From the NCBI GenBank assembly GCA_006386115.1, contig VFIW01000006.1:1136706-1200705 (forward strand): a stretch of 64,000 nucleotides of DNA. The letters run 5' to 3'. Positions 43,401 through 54,800 of the stretch are shown piece by piece. Below the pieces are notes generated by a model that was not told the origin of the DNA, did not search any database, and was given only the letters and a program-made list of their open reading frames with translations. The stretch's first letter is position 1. Each line of letters begins with the position of its first letter. The translations under genes were made by a program, and so were the position numbers. The DNA is from Globisporangium splendens. Taxonomy: Eukaryota > Oomycota > Peronosporomycetes > Pythiales > Pythiaceae.

Positions 43401-43899
43401 ACGTTGCGTCATGGTTGGTGTCCAAGTATGAGTGTAGAAGAGGAACCGTTCGCGAGTGTGTGAGCATTGCATTTCGCACAGCAGGAGCACCCGTTATCTA
43501 TCCACTGCTGCACCATGGCAAATGAAGCAGTGCAATCGACCAGTAGGGAGGTGTGTCAAATGGAATAAACACGTCGCGATTGTGTCCACACTGCGCATGT
43601 TGATGATCCCTTTCTTGTGGCCATAAATGGTCCGAAGTGAACACAGTATCAAAAGCATTTTCCTCCAATCGGAACACGCGGAACGAGTGGATCTGCTAGT
43701 CCACCGTCTCAACTCTCCGATTTCATAGTTAATTAGTGTATCCACTGTAATCGGGATAGTTATTCATTTCAAGGTATTTTGCTCATTTTCGAACTTTCTC
43801 ATTTTACTGGTAATTACGGTACTTTGATACCGCTTTGCGGTATCGAAAAGCGCATGTCCACCAGTTGTTCATTTTGTCGGACGAAAAGCAAAAGAGCTC
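43401..43899. other. Intergenic with a small perfect hairpin
   Basis: No gene seen. AT-rich toward the right end. It contains the hairpin at 43826-43844, 55 bp before the next start codon. Confidence 0.55.
43826..43844. repeat. 8-bp perfect hairpin with 3-nt loop
   Basis: GATACCGC-TTT-GCGGTATC in the proximal 5' region of the Cys-rich/Myb-like gene. It may be a dyad-symmetric protein site or a leader hairpin; chance is possible. Confidence 0.45.
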
Positions 43900-45072
43900 A
43901 TGAAGTGTCCACACGCGCAGTGCGCGTTTCCGGACGACGACGACGACGCGCCCACTGAACCGTGCGGTGCGTGCGGCGTCACAGTGCACCCTGTCTGCTC
44001 CAAGCGGACCTTCAAAGGAGCCTTGAGGCAGAGCTTCTGCTCGGAGCGGTGCGCCTCCGCCGAGGAAAAGGAGCCGAGAGGTAAGCAGCAGTGCACATGC
44101 TGCAATGGCTCGTGTCATCTTTTGGTTCTAATGCATCGATGTATTACTCGTGTAGCGCTGAAGCGATTTCACTTTACGCCCGAGGCCGATCTCGTCGTGC
44201 TGCGAGAGGCTCTCAAGATCGAGCCGTACAGAGCCCCACACGGCCAGAAACTCAAACTCGTCGAGACGTTTGCAGAAAATGTAGGCGCTGCGCTCGAGGC
44301 AAGCCTCAGCACCCGAAGCATTAACGAAAGGTACTTTGGACCTAGTGCGACTGGCAAGCGTCAATCCTATGTGGTGGTTTAAATTGTTATTATGTGTGTA
44401 TGTAGATTCAAGCATTTGGTCGACAAGTATGAACGGAACACGATCAAGATCACTAAATACACCGAGGAGCAGTACGAAGAGATGGAGCAGCTCCTCGAGG
44501 AGATCTGTAGCAGGATAGCAGCGCACAACAACGCAAAACGGGGGAAACGACCGGAAACTCGTGGCATGATTTTCAGAGAAGATGCTGTACCGCGAAGAGG
44601 ACGCAAGCGCAGCATTGACGAAAGCGATGCAGCATCGTGTGCGTCATCCTCTGTTGAGGTGCTTACGCAACCGCCACCGCCAAGACGAATTCATGGTAAG
44701 TCGCCTCGCTGATCTTGAATCCCTCATGCAGACGCAGACTGACGAGTTGCGGTTGTTTGTGCAGACGATGAAACAACGGCTCAATCAAGCAGGAGATCAA
44801 TCAACGGTGACGACGACGCCCTGGAGCTCTCTCTGAATCAGAAGGTCGCGCACTTGATAGCCGAAAACGCCAAGAAGGACCTCGTGCTCGACTTTCTCAA
44901 GAAACAATGGGAGGCAGAAATCGCACTGCGCAGAGAGGACAACGAGTTGCGCCGCGAGGAAATGCAACTTCGGCGAGAGGAACTTGCGCTCCAGCGAATC
45001 CAACTGGAGCTGGAGATAAAGCGACGGGAGCAGGATCGGGCGATGCTCTTGGAGGCGATCCGGAAAAAGTAG
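43900..45072 (+). CDS. Cys-rich / Myb-SANT-like / coiled-coil protein
   Basis: Four exons (43900-44080, 44156-44330, 44406-44695, 44765-45072) give 317 residues. Residues 1-60 hold a zinc-binding Cys/His cluster of PHD or RING-like spacing (CPHAQC, CGACGVTVHPVC, FCSERC). Residues ~62-145 form a Myb/SANT-like module (RFHFTPEADLVVLREALKIE, ...AALEASLSTRSINERFKHLV) of the kind that is multiplied in oomycete genomes. A helical region and a nuclear-type basic cluster (RRGRKRS) follow. The C-terminus is a strongly charged coiled coil built on LRREEMQLRREELALQRIQL. Probably a DNA-binding nuclear protein. A domesticated transposon origin is possible for such Myb/SANT plus coiled-coil proteins, but I see no terminal repeats. 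Confidence 0.7.
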
Positions 45073-45657
45073 GTGGGACGAGCGCAATGTGGTTTCTTCT
45101 GGAGGCGTAAATGGCTTCATGATTTTTTGAACACCGTACGGATGCTGGGCAAAATGCCTTCCAGAAATAACCGAGAAAATGATGCCGTTTTTGCAGCAAA
45201 ATGAGACATAAAGTGTCAACTCCTTTTCGTTTGATATACGTCTAACATAATAACGAGTGTGCATCTGCTGGTTCAGTGTCTTCTCGGTGTTGAGTGCTGA
45301 CGCGGCAACCTCTCAATATTCTTTTCATTTGAATATCGTCTAAATCATTAAATGGATCGTCTGCACTTTTTTTGAAATTGGGAGGAACTCACTTGTCCCA
45401 GTTTGTGCTTTGGCGCTGTTGTCGTTCGTTTTCTTTCTTTTTTATTTTCTCGCTTTTTCTCAAAATTGCCGCTCTCCATACAAAAAGCAAGTGAAATTGC
45501 GAGGGAAAGTGCGCTTGTGTCACTCGGTCTGTCAAAGAGTGTGTGCCATGGTTCAATGCCACAACAGCGCATGCGTAGCAGCAAGTTGCTTCTACGCATT
45601 CAGTCCAGCGCCAGTTGACCATAAAGCAGTCGCATTTTCCGCTTTGAGCTATAGAGA
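45073..45657. other. Intergenic, nothing recognised
   Basis: About 585 bp between two plus-strand genes. The part 45420-45470 is T-rich, which may be promoter-type pyrimidine sequence of the downstream gene. No gene or structured RNA seen. Confidence 0.55.
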
Positions 45658-46503
45658 ATGGAGCACGAGCGGCCGGCGCCACTGAGCGCGAGTGAGATGC
45701 GCCGCTCTCCCTACAAACGCAGCGCATCGAGCGACGAGGAAGACGAGGGCGTCGGTGGTGATGGATGGAGCGCGTCCGCGACGCCGCAGTCTGTGCTCTG
45801 CTTCAAGCGCGTTCGCGCCAGTTCCGTCAGCAGCTCAAGGAGTCCGAGTCCGTCCAGCGACAGGGGCTCGTCGCCGCATTCGCGCATGGCGCGTCGGCGT
45901 GAAGCGCTCGAGTTCCAGTCCTTGGTGCACGACGAAGACACAAACCCACGCGGGTTCTCCAAGGTCGTGCGCGCAGAGAGCAGTCCGTCCGACATCGCGG
46001 AGCTGTGCAGTGCGCTGATGTGCAATGAGACGCTGGGAGACCAGATGGACGCGCTGGAGCTGCGCACGGCGGTCAGTCCCGTGCAGCTCGTTTGGAGCAC
46101 GCTATCATCAGTTCATACTGGTAGCGACGCAATACCGCCGCGACATAGACGGAGACCGTCGCGGCCGCTGTTTGACTCGAACCACGAGATCAGCGTACAC
46201 GATGTTTTCCCCACAGAGCAGCGCACACAGCCATTGAAGGTCGTTTGCATACCTCGGGTGCCGTTCCCTGTAGAAGACTGTTCATGTGGGAGAATACGTG
46301 AGGATCTGGACGATTCTTGGGTCCCGTTCCCCGAAGAAGGAGGCTGCTCGTGTGGGAAGACGCATGAGGGTTCGGACAATTGGCGCTGGGACGTGTACTC
46401 GCCGACGCCACCCCCAGGCTTCGATCCGGCGAGTGGATGCTGCGCGTCTCTTGGACCGGACTCGGAGGACGACACTGAGGACGAGAGTCCTTTTGACGCG
46501 TGA
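45658..46503 (+). CDS. Unknown Ser/Asp-rich protein with duplicated Cys-Gly motif
   Basis: Single exon of 281 residues; no family recognised. The N-terminal half is Ser/Arg-rich with RS/SP stretches. Near residues 200-245 a segment is duplicated in tandem: VPFPVEDCSCGRIREDLDDS and VPFPEEGGCSCGKTHEGSDN. The tail is Pro/Gly then acidic (DSEDDTEDESPFDA). The repeat and the composition support a real protein. The CSCG pairs could bind metal or form disulphides. Confidence 0.55.
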   Translation: MEHERPAPLSASEMRRSPYKRSASSDEEDEGVGGDGWSASATPQSVLCFKRVRASSVSSSRSPSPSSDRGSSPHSRMARRREALEFQSLVHDEDTNPRGFSKVVRAESSPSDIAELCSALMCNETLGDQMDALELRTAVSPVQLVWSTLSSVHTGSDAIPPRHRRRPSRPLFDSNHEISVHDVFPTEQRTQPLKVVCIPRVPFPVEDCSCGRIREDLDDSWVPFPEEGGCSCGKTHEGSDNWRWDVYSPTPPPGFDPASGCCASLGPDSEDDTEDESPFDA

Positions 46504-46849
46504 GGTGGACATGTAGGAAACGTCCACATAACTGTATTATTGTCCACCGCATTTGGACGGTGGACACTGTAGAGATTGCAATGAATTGTAGACCATTTAT
46601 TCTAAATTGAGCACCTTTTGAACCGCGCGCCATGACCATTGAGATATCGTAGAAGATGATTGCACACATACTGTGTAATTGGTGTTTACAACGGTGTTGC
46701 ACTGGTGCCACTTGAAACCATAAATGGCGGGTATCTCCTATCATTCTTCTACGCGGCTTCAATCGGATATTTCTTCTGCTGCACGATTCGAAGGAACGCG
46801 TGAACGCTTTCGGATGCTCTGTACCATGCCAACAACAGCAACAGTAATA
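46504..46849. other. Convergent 3' region
   Basis: About 345 bp between two converging stops. It contains an imperfect dyad (ACATGTAGGAAACGTCCACATAACTG with GTCCACCG / CGGTGGAC near 46536-46566). No gene. Confidence 0.5.
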
Positions 46850-47889
46850 TCAGTGCAAGCACACGTTGCAATTAAGTTCCCATTTCCCATGCGCAGCCTG
46901 GTCACAGGTTGCATATCGTTCGTACCGCTGGCAGGCTTCCGAGCACGCAAAATATTGCTCTTCTGTTAGCAGACCTGCTCATCGCACACACATACAGCAA
47001 CGCAGTGAAACAAGCACTCTTTTTCATACGCGAACGGTCATTAAAGGGCAGCGCACCTTTCGTGAGCGACGTCAGGACGCCATCATTCGCACTAGAGCAC
47101 GCCGTAGTCACCAGAGACGCCGACAACTGCACCATTGCATAAAGTAGAAAAAATGAACCCATTAACTCAAATGAGTGAGTTGTTCACAAGTACACAACGT
47201 CGATGGGTACCTCTTCTTCTGCTAACGATGGGTCAAGGAACAGGTTTCCGTCTGGCAGCAGCCCGCAGGTCGCTGAGGTCACGACGGAAAGCATGGGTAC
47301 GCCGGCGTCCAACAGCGCAAGGCTTACGGCATTGATCGCTACAGATAGAAGGTGCTGACGCGGTCAAGGAGCACTCTCACAATAGAGGGCAGGACATACA
47401 AACACATGCAATACGAATATATGCACATAAATGGCTTGCAAAAGAGGATATCGATCCGTTGTCTTCGATCACTTGCACGACGATGCTGATGACGGCGCGC
47501 GGGAAGTCGTCGGCCACGATCACGGGCTCGAACGTCTGCCGGATGATCTGCTCGTACTCCTTCTCCTTCGACGCTAATAGCACACAAATCACATGCATAT
47601 ACGCACAATCAGTGCGTTATCGCCGCCATGCAGTCCGTAATAGCATACATACAAACGTACTCAGCTGGCCCTTCTCGAGCTTAAAGCACACGTCGAGCGT
47701 GGCCTTCTCGATGTGCTCATTGCGGCGACTCTTGGCCTGACCCGGACCGTACACGGCCGCGAGCACGGTGCTGTTGCCGTGCGACATGCGCGCCGACCCA
47801 TCAGCGCGGAAGAGCGCGCCCTGGTCCGACGCAAATGGGCGCAGTTCGTTGCCGGCGCGGCCGTCGTGGCGCTTCGCCAGCGTCACCAT
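46850..47889 (-). CDS. EXOSC5: Exosome core subunit RRP46 (EXOSC5)
   Basis: Five exons (47889-47661, 47573-47427, 47338-47211, 47126-47036, 46962-46850) give 235 residues, the same length as human EXOSC5. RNase PH fold: LRPFASDQGALFRADGSARM, SHGNSTVLAAVYGPG, NEHIEKATLDVCFK, then EQIIRQTFEPVIVADDFPRA, VISIVVQVIEDNGS, INAVSLALLDAGVPM and GLLPDGNLFLDPS. The C-terminal helix is SSANDGVLTSLTKGA with EQYFACSEACQRYERY. RRP46 is a structural, non-catalytic member of the six-subunit ring that threads RNA for 3' to 5' decay in nucleus and cytoplasm. Exon 2 ends with a GT donor that leaves a five-residue insertion (ASHLS). A one-base-shifted GC-like donor just upstream would match the family length better but breaks phase. 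Confidence 0.85.
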
Positions 47890-48182
47890 ATCGCCTCCTG
47901 TTGTTATTGCTTGGTGATGGGAATGCGCACCGTTTCCTTGGATGCGACGCATTTTCGTACTTTATCGCGTACTGAATGTATTTCATATCATCAACCAATA
48001 TTCGCTGTTATGGCTACATCAACAAGAAACGCCTGGATTTAATGGCACATATATGACAAATACTATGTGATTTGGGACAGTGGAGTTTCTCTATGCCACT
48101 ATTAGCCTCAGATGCACTTTGCTCTGAACAGCTCAGAAGGTGCGTTCCAGTGTCGCAGCGCATTAGAGAAAGAGAAGCGATC

Positions 48183-49918
48183 ATGGCGCATCATGCTGAC
48201 GATGGCGCTGCCGCTGCGTCCAGCAGCGTCTCGGCGAACAATGCGCTCTTCCTCATAGGTGCGCCCCTACTTCATCTATCTTTGCGTGTCTGCCACGTCG
48301 CCTGAAACACACTACGTGATCTAATCCAACTGCATTTGTCTTTGTTGCTCAGGATTTGGGATGTTTCTGACTGTGGCGGTGCTCCCCGCCCTGCTCGCGG
48401 CGGTCGTGAAGCTGCTGGTGCTGCTGGTGATGCTCGTGCTGCTCGCAGCGGCGACCAACCCGTCAGACCATTCGTTCGCGGCATGGGTGAGCAGCCAGGA
48501 GAACATCCGTCTGAAGGAGAACCCGAGCGTGTCGCAGTGGTTCTCGGCCGTGGTCAAGACCGCGATGTCAATCGTGCGCAACGAATCACTCGTCTGGCAA
48601 TCGTATAACGTCATCATCTTCACTGTTGTCCATGTCGAGGCCGTGAACCGATACGCGTTTGGGTGCTTTGGTTCGTGGCGCTGGGCGGATTCGAACAGCT
48701 ACCTGAGCGATCTATGCACCGCTCCGTGGATCGTGCGGTTCTCGCGCGGCGGCGTCGCGTCCAGCATCGAGCGATACGTTGACGGCGGCAGTCCGCACAT
48801 CGTTCCTCGAAGCATCAGTGAGAGTCCGACGGCAGCACGACGCCGCCACCACCACGGAGCAATGGCACCGTCGTCTGTCCCACACGCGCTCGCCGAGGTG
48901 CTTGATGCAACGGGGCTACGTAGCGTCGTGAACAGTGCACGCACACCGACACCATCGGACCGATCGGACCGCGAGTTGCGCGCGCAGGCGATCCAGTTCA
49001 AGATCCGGAAGGAGTGGAAAGATGCCGCGAGGTACTTTTTGGATGCCGCGGCTGCTGCGCTCTCGACGCTCTCGAAGACCAGCTACCGCCTCGAAGCTGC
49101 GTGGTGCATCCTCGAAGACAGCGACACGTATCCGAATGAGAAGCACCAGCTCATTAAATTGGTCGAAGACGTCTGCGAGGTACGTAGCCACAAGCTTGAC
49201 TCATGTAGCCCTCATGGGATGTACTGACTGGTCTCCACACTCTTGTAGGAGCTCTCATCGAGCGGCTTCTTTGACGAAGCGTCTCGAGCGATTGCAGAGC
49301 TTGCACTGCGGCTGAAGCGCAAGTTCCCGAACGACTGCCAGCGCGAGGCGTTCGCAAAGGACATTGCGCTGCTCTTTGTGCGCGCGAAAAACATCGCTGA
49401 AGCTGGTGGCAACACCCGCAGTGCGATTGAAAATGGACTGAGAGCGGCTGCCGTGTACGTTGAAGCTGGGTTGTGGGCACTTGCGGAGGAATGCTTTGAG
49501 ACTGCAGGAGATCTGCAATGCGTCAACGGAAACGCGATTCTCGCAAATGAAGCCTTTGGAAATGCCGTGCTCTGTCGCATTGGTCAGTTGGATCTGGTTG
49601 GCGCCGAGGAGATGATGATCAAGCACGCTGGCTTGCTGGATGACAGCAGCGGCAGCCCCAGTGACATGGACGTGCTCTTGGCGAGCGTTCTCAAGGCGTA
49701 CGGCAAATGGTCGCCGCAGCTTTTGGAGACAGCGTGCAAGCGATACGACTCGACGCGGCGATTGGCGCCATGGCAAGTACGAATTCTCGGTTACGATTGC
49801 ATTTTCTGTGCTTAGATCTTCTGATTGCTGACGTATGCTTGTATGTGTGCTGCGACTCTGTTAGCGCCGATGCCTCGACAATTTCCGCGACTCTATGGTC
49901 AACTCGGACTTGCGGTAA
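48183..49918 (+). CDS. Membrane domain fused to alpha/gamma-SNAP-like TPR protein
   Basis: Four exons (48183-48258, 48353-49179, 49249-49776, 49865-49918) give 494 residues. Residues ~20-150 contain hydrophobic membrane segments (FLTVAVLPALLAAVVKLLVL, LLVMLVLLAAATN; YNVIIFTVVHVEAV). From ~225 on the protein is a superhelical TPR-like domain of the SNAP type: FKIRKEWKDAARYFLDAAAA, GFFDEASRAIAELALRLKRK, AIENGLRAAAVYVEAGLWAL, AEECFETAGDLQCVN, KWSPQLLETACKRYDSTRRL and a short C-terminal helix. SNAPs recruit NSF to disassemble SNARE complexes. Both halves lie in one uninterrupted frame in exon 2. A second possible start (MAPSSVPHALAEV) lies just before the SNAP-like part, so an independent soluble protein could be made from an internal promoter. 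It is divergent from EXOSC5. Confidence 0.7.
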
Positions 49919-50350
49919 ATTCACAACAGGTCATCACCGTGCTCCTTTTGCTTTCTGCCTGCTCCTCAGCTCTAGTTATTTTGAAGAAGGAAAAATCGAT
50001 ATATATCCGCATGTTACAGTGAATGAATGAATAGCATTTAAATGCTTCTCTCTCTCTTCGCTGCTCTCGAGAAATGAAAGGTGTGATCGTGCGCTGAGCT
50101 TTGATGTGTTCGTGCTTGTGTTTCAGGCAGAAGCATTGGTGATGATGTCTTGAAGAAACAGCTTTGAACGAAGTGTCACAAGCCAAAAGAGGATCAAGTG
50201 ACTCGTCGTGCGCAAGCACACGCAACAAGAGACCAAGTCGCAATAGCCAGTTTGTAATGAGTATGCCGCACGAAAGCGCGCAGCTGACGACGCGCAAGTA
50301 AAGGGATTCTTCCGGTTGTGGCAGGGAGCATTTGCTGCTGCTACCTACCG
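49919..50350. other. Intergenic
   Basis: About 430 bp. A small ATG frame (MSMPHESAQLTTRK) ends at a GTAAAG donor-like site near 50295, but I could not splice it in frame to the next gene. No other gene is seen. Confidence 0.45.
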
Positions 50351-51800
50351 ATGACGCATGAGCTCAAGCACCCCAATCAGTTCCATGTGCAGTAAACGAA
50401 GAAACCCGCGTTTGGGATCATCAACCAGCACGAGCTTGCGCAGATCGAGCAGCGTCTGGAGCTCAATGGCGATAGCTACGGTGAAGAACGGGAGCGATAC
50501 TCGGAAACTCGGCATACTTCGCCAGCAGTGACGCTGCCGCTCGTGCGGAGCCCACGGCCCGAGAAACGCGTCTTCGTCCCGTCATCGCCGTCGAAAACAC
50601 CCAACTACTTCCGCTGGAAGCAGCCAGCACGTCCAGCAAAGACTCGGAGCAAGCCAGGTTCAAGCACGCCATCGCCGCGTTCACCTCTCCAGAAGAGCAA
50701 TAGTCTAAGGAAACCAAATCTGGCGGCGATGAGTTCGTCACGACACCTCGTGACGCTACTAAGAGGACCCGCAGCAGCAAACGATTACCTGGATCGAGAA
50801 ACGATGGATCCGCCGGGGACTCCAGGTCCGTCCGCTTGGCGCCAGCCGAGCCTGTTCGAGTATCCCGACACCGTTGGATCGCCACTGAGGACGCCGACAA
50901 CTCCGCGGAGCACGACAACGGCGTTTCTAGTGGATGTGATCTCTCCCCCCAGGTTCAGCTATATACTCGATGCGAGAAAGCGACAATTCGGAAGATGACT
51001 TCAGCAAACCCATCGCCTCGTTCGAGAAAAGCAGCAGCATAGAGCATCGCGGTTCAATGCCAGCTGCAAATGAGCTCCTCGCGACGCCAGTCGTAGGCTC
51101 TTCAGGTAACAGAAGTCGAAGAGGAAGCATTGATCACCAAGCGAAAGAGATCTTAGGCTCATCACCTGGCGATTCCAATGAGTCTCAGCAGCAAGAGGAC
51201 ACGCGCGACTTGGTTGGCATTGGCGCAAACAAACGGGAGCGAACGCCTTCGCCCGTGAATGAAGTTGGAGACGACGAGAGTCGGTCGATGACGGGGAGTC
51301 CGTTTGATCCACTCGCGTCGCTCCTAGTGCTGCAGATGTCGCCTTCTCAAAACGCAGAGAACCGACTGCCGCAGCACAAAGTCATCGCGCAGCACGTGCT
51401 GCGTGGTAAATTCCTGCGCAAGTACCTTCACGCCAACAACATTGCGCGGAAGCTCAAGGAAACCGAGCAGATGCTGCGCTCGTCAGCATTGCACGCCGGT
51501 GCGTCTTCTAAAATGGCGCAGAAAGATAAGTCTAATGCGTTGGTGTGGAGCAAGTCGCTTACAGGACGAATGGGCAAGTGTGACGAAGCAGATGAAGAGA
51601 CCACCGTCGTGGCCGACAAGTCCGCGCCAGTGCTTCGATGCTTGTCATCGATCGACAAGACCGTGAAGCGCATTCGTCGACTTTCGGGCATGGCGGATCC
51701 GAGCGACACTGGCACACCAAACAAGCAGCCAGCGATCGCTCCTGCGCCGCATCTGAAAGCAAAGTTTGCGTCGCTGAAAGCCATTTCCGAGAACCAATAG
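50351..51800 (+). CDS. Unknown disordered Ser/Pro/Arg-rich protein
   Basis: Proposed exons 50351-50386, 50444-50825 and 50953-51800 give about 421 residues. The first intron (57 nt) removes an in-frame TAA and joins MTHELKHPNQFH to IEQRLELNGDSYGEERERYS. The protein is mostly disordered, with many SP/TP sites (VRSPRPEK, SSTPSPRSPL, PGTPG) that would suit proline-directed kinases. A more ordered segment near residues 275-335 reads SLLVLQMSPSQNAENRLPQH then KVIAQHVLRGKFLRKYLHAN, a basic amphipathic helix. The second intron uses donor gtccgt and is the weaker guess. Family unknown. Its stop is only 9 bp before the next start codon. Confidence 0.5.
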
Positions 51801-51809
51801 ACCAGGGAA

Positions 51810-54800
51810 ATGAGCACAAGGCAGCAAAGCAAAGACAGCGACAACGGCAGCGAAGTCCGCGGGGGTAACGACGAGAGCGAAGATGATGATAACGATTTTG
51901 GGTCGGACGAAGTAAAAATCGATCCGTCGTCGGCGCATTTGCCAGCACGTGATGACGAAGCGCGCGATCAAATCGTTTCTGCACCAGGAGATGTCGGTGA
52001 TCCGCCAGATCGAAGTGTCGCTGCGAGACGACGAGACCATGCAGCGGCATCGCGCGTCAACTCCAAACAGCGCTGTCGGTATGCGTTCCAATAATTCTAC
52101 GACAGCACCAGGAGAAAGTGGTGGACGCCGTGAAGATGTACCTGAATGAAGGCGACCAGCACATGACGGTCGACGAGCTCTTCAACGCGGCACTGGAGGC
52201 CGAGAAGCAGAAACTATGGAAGCGCGCGATCCTGCTCACGTCGGCGTGCATCGTGATCGACTGCGAGTTCCTGCAGGTCGTGTTGCTTCGTGCGCGCTGC
52301 TGTCGACGTATCGGATTGTGGACTCAGGCAATCAAAGACCTTGGCCACGCACTGCTGCTGCGCGCCGACATTTTCCACACACAGAGCAACATTGGCGCGT
52401 CGCTCCAGGATCTCGCGACGGCTCTGAATTTGGATCCAAGCTGCTGGCGCGCGTACTGCGACCGCGCGACGATCCGCATCCGCGCCATCGAGGGAGACGA
52501 GCAGAGTCTGAGCTACCACTGGGAGCACATGAAGTACGAGCAGCTGCTCGTCTCCATCATCGAGGACTACATCAACGCACTGCGCAAGGGCTGCAAGATG
52601 GTCGAAGTCGTCGAGACCGTGGGCGATCTCACCGTGCGGCTGCTCGAGTTCACGGGCGATGCGAGTGTCCTCCGCCAAGTGATCCACAATTTGTCGCATT
52701 TGCTTCAGATCCTCTCAATCGACCGCCGAGACTCGTTGTACGCGACACACCATCAGATTGGCGGCAATGATGACAGCGCACGCCCCACAGTCATGGAGAG
52801 AGAGTTGCTCATCGCTGCGATCCATGCCCAGCGAGGCAGGCTCTTTGTGCTGTTCAACGACAGAACCAATGCCGCGATCGAGTTTGACCACGCGGTCGTG
52901 AGCGAATACCACTACCCAGTTGCGCACTTCTATCGTGGCGCGTTCGCAGCCTTATTATCCAAGGACGACGACATCAAAACGAACTTGCAGCACCTCACAA
53001 AGTGCATCGCACTAGATCCGACGATCGCTGGTGCGTACACTGTGCGCGGTGCGTTGCACCTACGCGACCTGAAATTCAACAATGCGCTCCAGGACTTCAA
53101 AGCCGCCGTGGCCACCGACCCAACTTTGTACGAAGTGTGGCTCCAGATCGCGCTGATCTACTTGAACCACTGCCATGACTGCGACGCGTGCATCAAGGCA
53201 TGCACGAACGCCTCGACAAACGACTCGTGCCTCGCAAGAGCGCTGTACTTGCGTGGGGAGGCGTACACGCGGCAAGGCAACACGACGGTCGCGCTCAAGG
53301 GCTATGGTCGACTCACGATCGCGCAGCCTGACGGCCGCTGGGCGCAGCTCATGCGTGGTCGGCTCCTGCTGCATCTAAAGCTCGCGAGGCCGGCGTTCTA
53401 CAGCTTTATCCTGTTCATGGAACAGGGGTCTGCGAATGGCGACAAGCGCGCGCATTTCCTGTGCGGCATGGCGTTCAAGATCCTCTCGCGATTCCAGAAA
53501 GCAGTGGATGAGTTCCAGCGCACTGCGTCGCTCAACCCGACGTCGGAGAACTTGATGTTGCTCTCCGAGTCGCTGCATTCCATGGGTGACACGGAGAACT
53601 CGCTGCGCGTGAGCGAGAAGGTGATTTCTGCCGACCCTGGCAGCTTCAAAGGCTACGTGCGTCGCGCACAATTGCTGGTATCCGTGAGCCAGTTCCAGCA
53701 CGCCATGAGCGAGTACGACAAGGCTTTGTCCCTCGCACCCAAGGAGGGACGCGTGTACTACGAGCGCGGCATCGTGCAGATGCAATTGTACATGCGCTGG
53801 CGGATCGCCTGGCAGCTCAACTTCGATCCTCACACTACAGCCCATGACGCGTCTGGGGGACCAGAAGAAGAAGAAAAGCAAGAAGCTCTCGCCATTCCAT
53901 CCGCAGCTCTCTGCGATCGACGTGGAGGCCGTGCTCAGCGCCGACCCCATGAACGACGAGCCCACGGTGCGCAAGATGGTAAAGACGCTCTATGCCGGCA
54001 GCATCTCGGATTTCAGCAAGTGCATGCGTCTGGAACCGCTGCTCGCAGATCCGTACGTGGACCGCGCGGAGCTGTACGCGCTCGGTGAGGAGTACGACAA
54101 GGCGTTCCATGACTTCGAGTGCGCCATCGAGCGGAACCCGAAATGCGTGCGCGCGTACGTGAACTTGGGTGTATTGAAGTGCCAGTTTGCGGCATTTGCT
54201 GCGGCCATCGACGATTTTGACAAAGCCATCAAGTACGATCCAAAGTTACCATTGGTCTTCTTCAACGGCGGCGTCGCGTACCACAAGTTGTCGCTCTGGA
54301 AGCAGGCCGAGGCTTCGTATGACCAGTGCATCGCGCTCGCAGGCGGCAAAGGTCGGTATGTCGATGCGCATCGCAACCGCGTGGTCACGAAATGCCAACT
54401 CGGGGACTTTGAAGGTGCGCTCCGCGATTTCGACGACGTTCGGCAATGTGCTCCGGACGACGACCAACTCCACGGCGGTCTCGGGTACGTGCTCCTACAG
54501 TTGGGTCGATACGAGGACGCCGCGAAATCGTTTGCGACCTACGGCAGGTTGAGTCGCGACACGTTTGGCGACAGCGGCAACGCGTACTTCAACCTGGCGA
54601 ACCAGCAAGAGAGTCTCGACCATACCACACACTTGATATACCTCAAGACGGCGCTGCGGTTCTACTTGAGGGCAGCACGCATCCAGCCGTGCAATAACGA
54701 CATGCGCCTGAACATCGCGAATTGTCTGCGCAAACAGCGCGAGTTCGCCAAGGCGATCATGCAGTGCGACATCATCAACTCCATGAAGCCCCACCACCAC

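Noticed and set aside
50390..50400. In-frame TAA in the unknown gene at 50351-51800
   Set aside because: A 57-nt GT-AG intron (50387-50443) removes it without changing the frame, so it is not needed as evidence of stop-codon reassignment.
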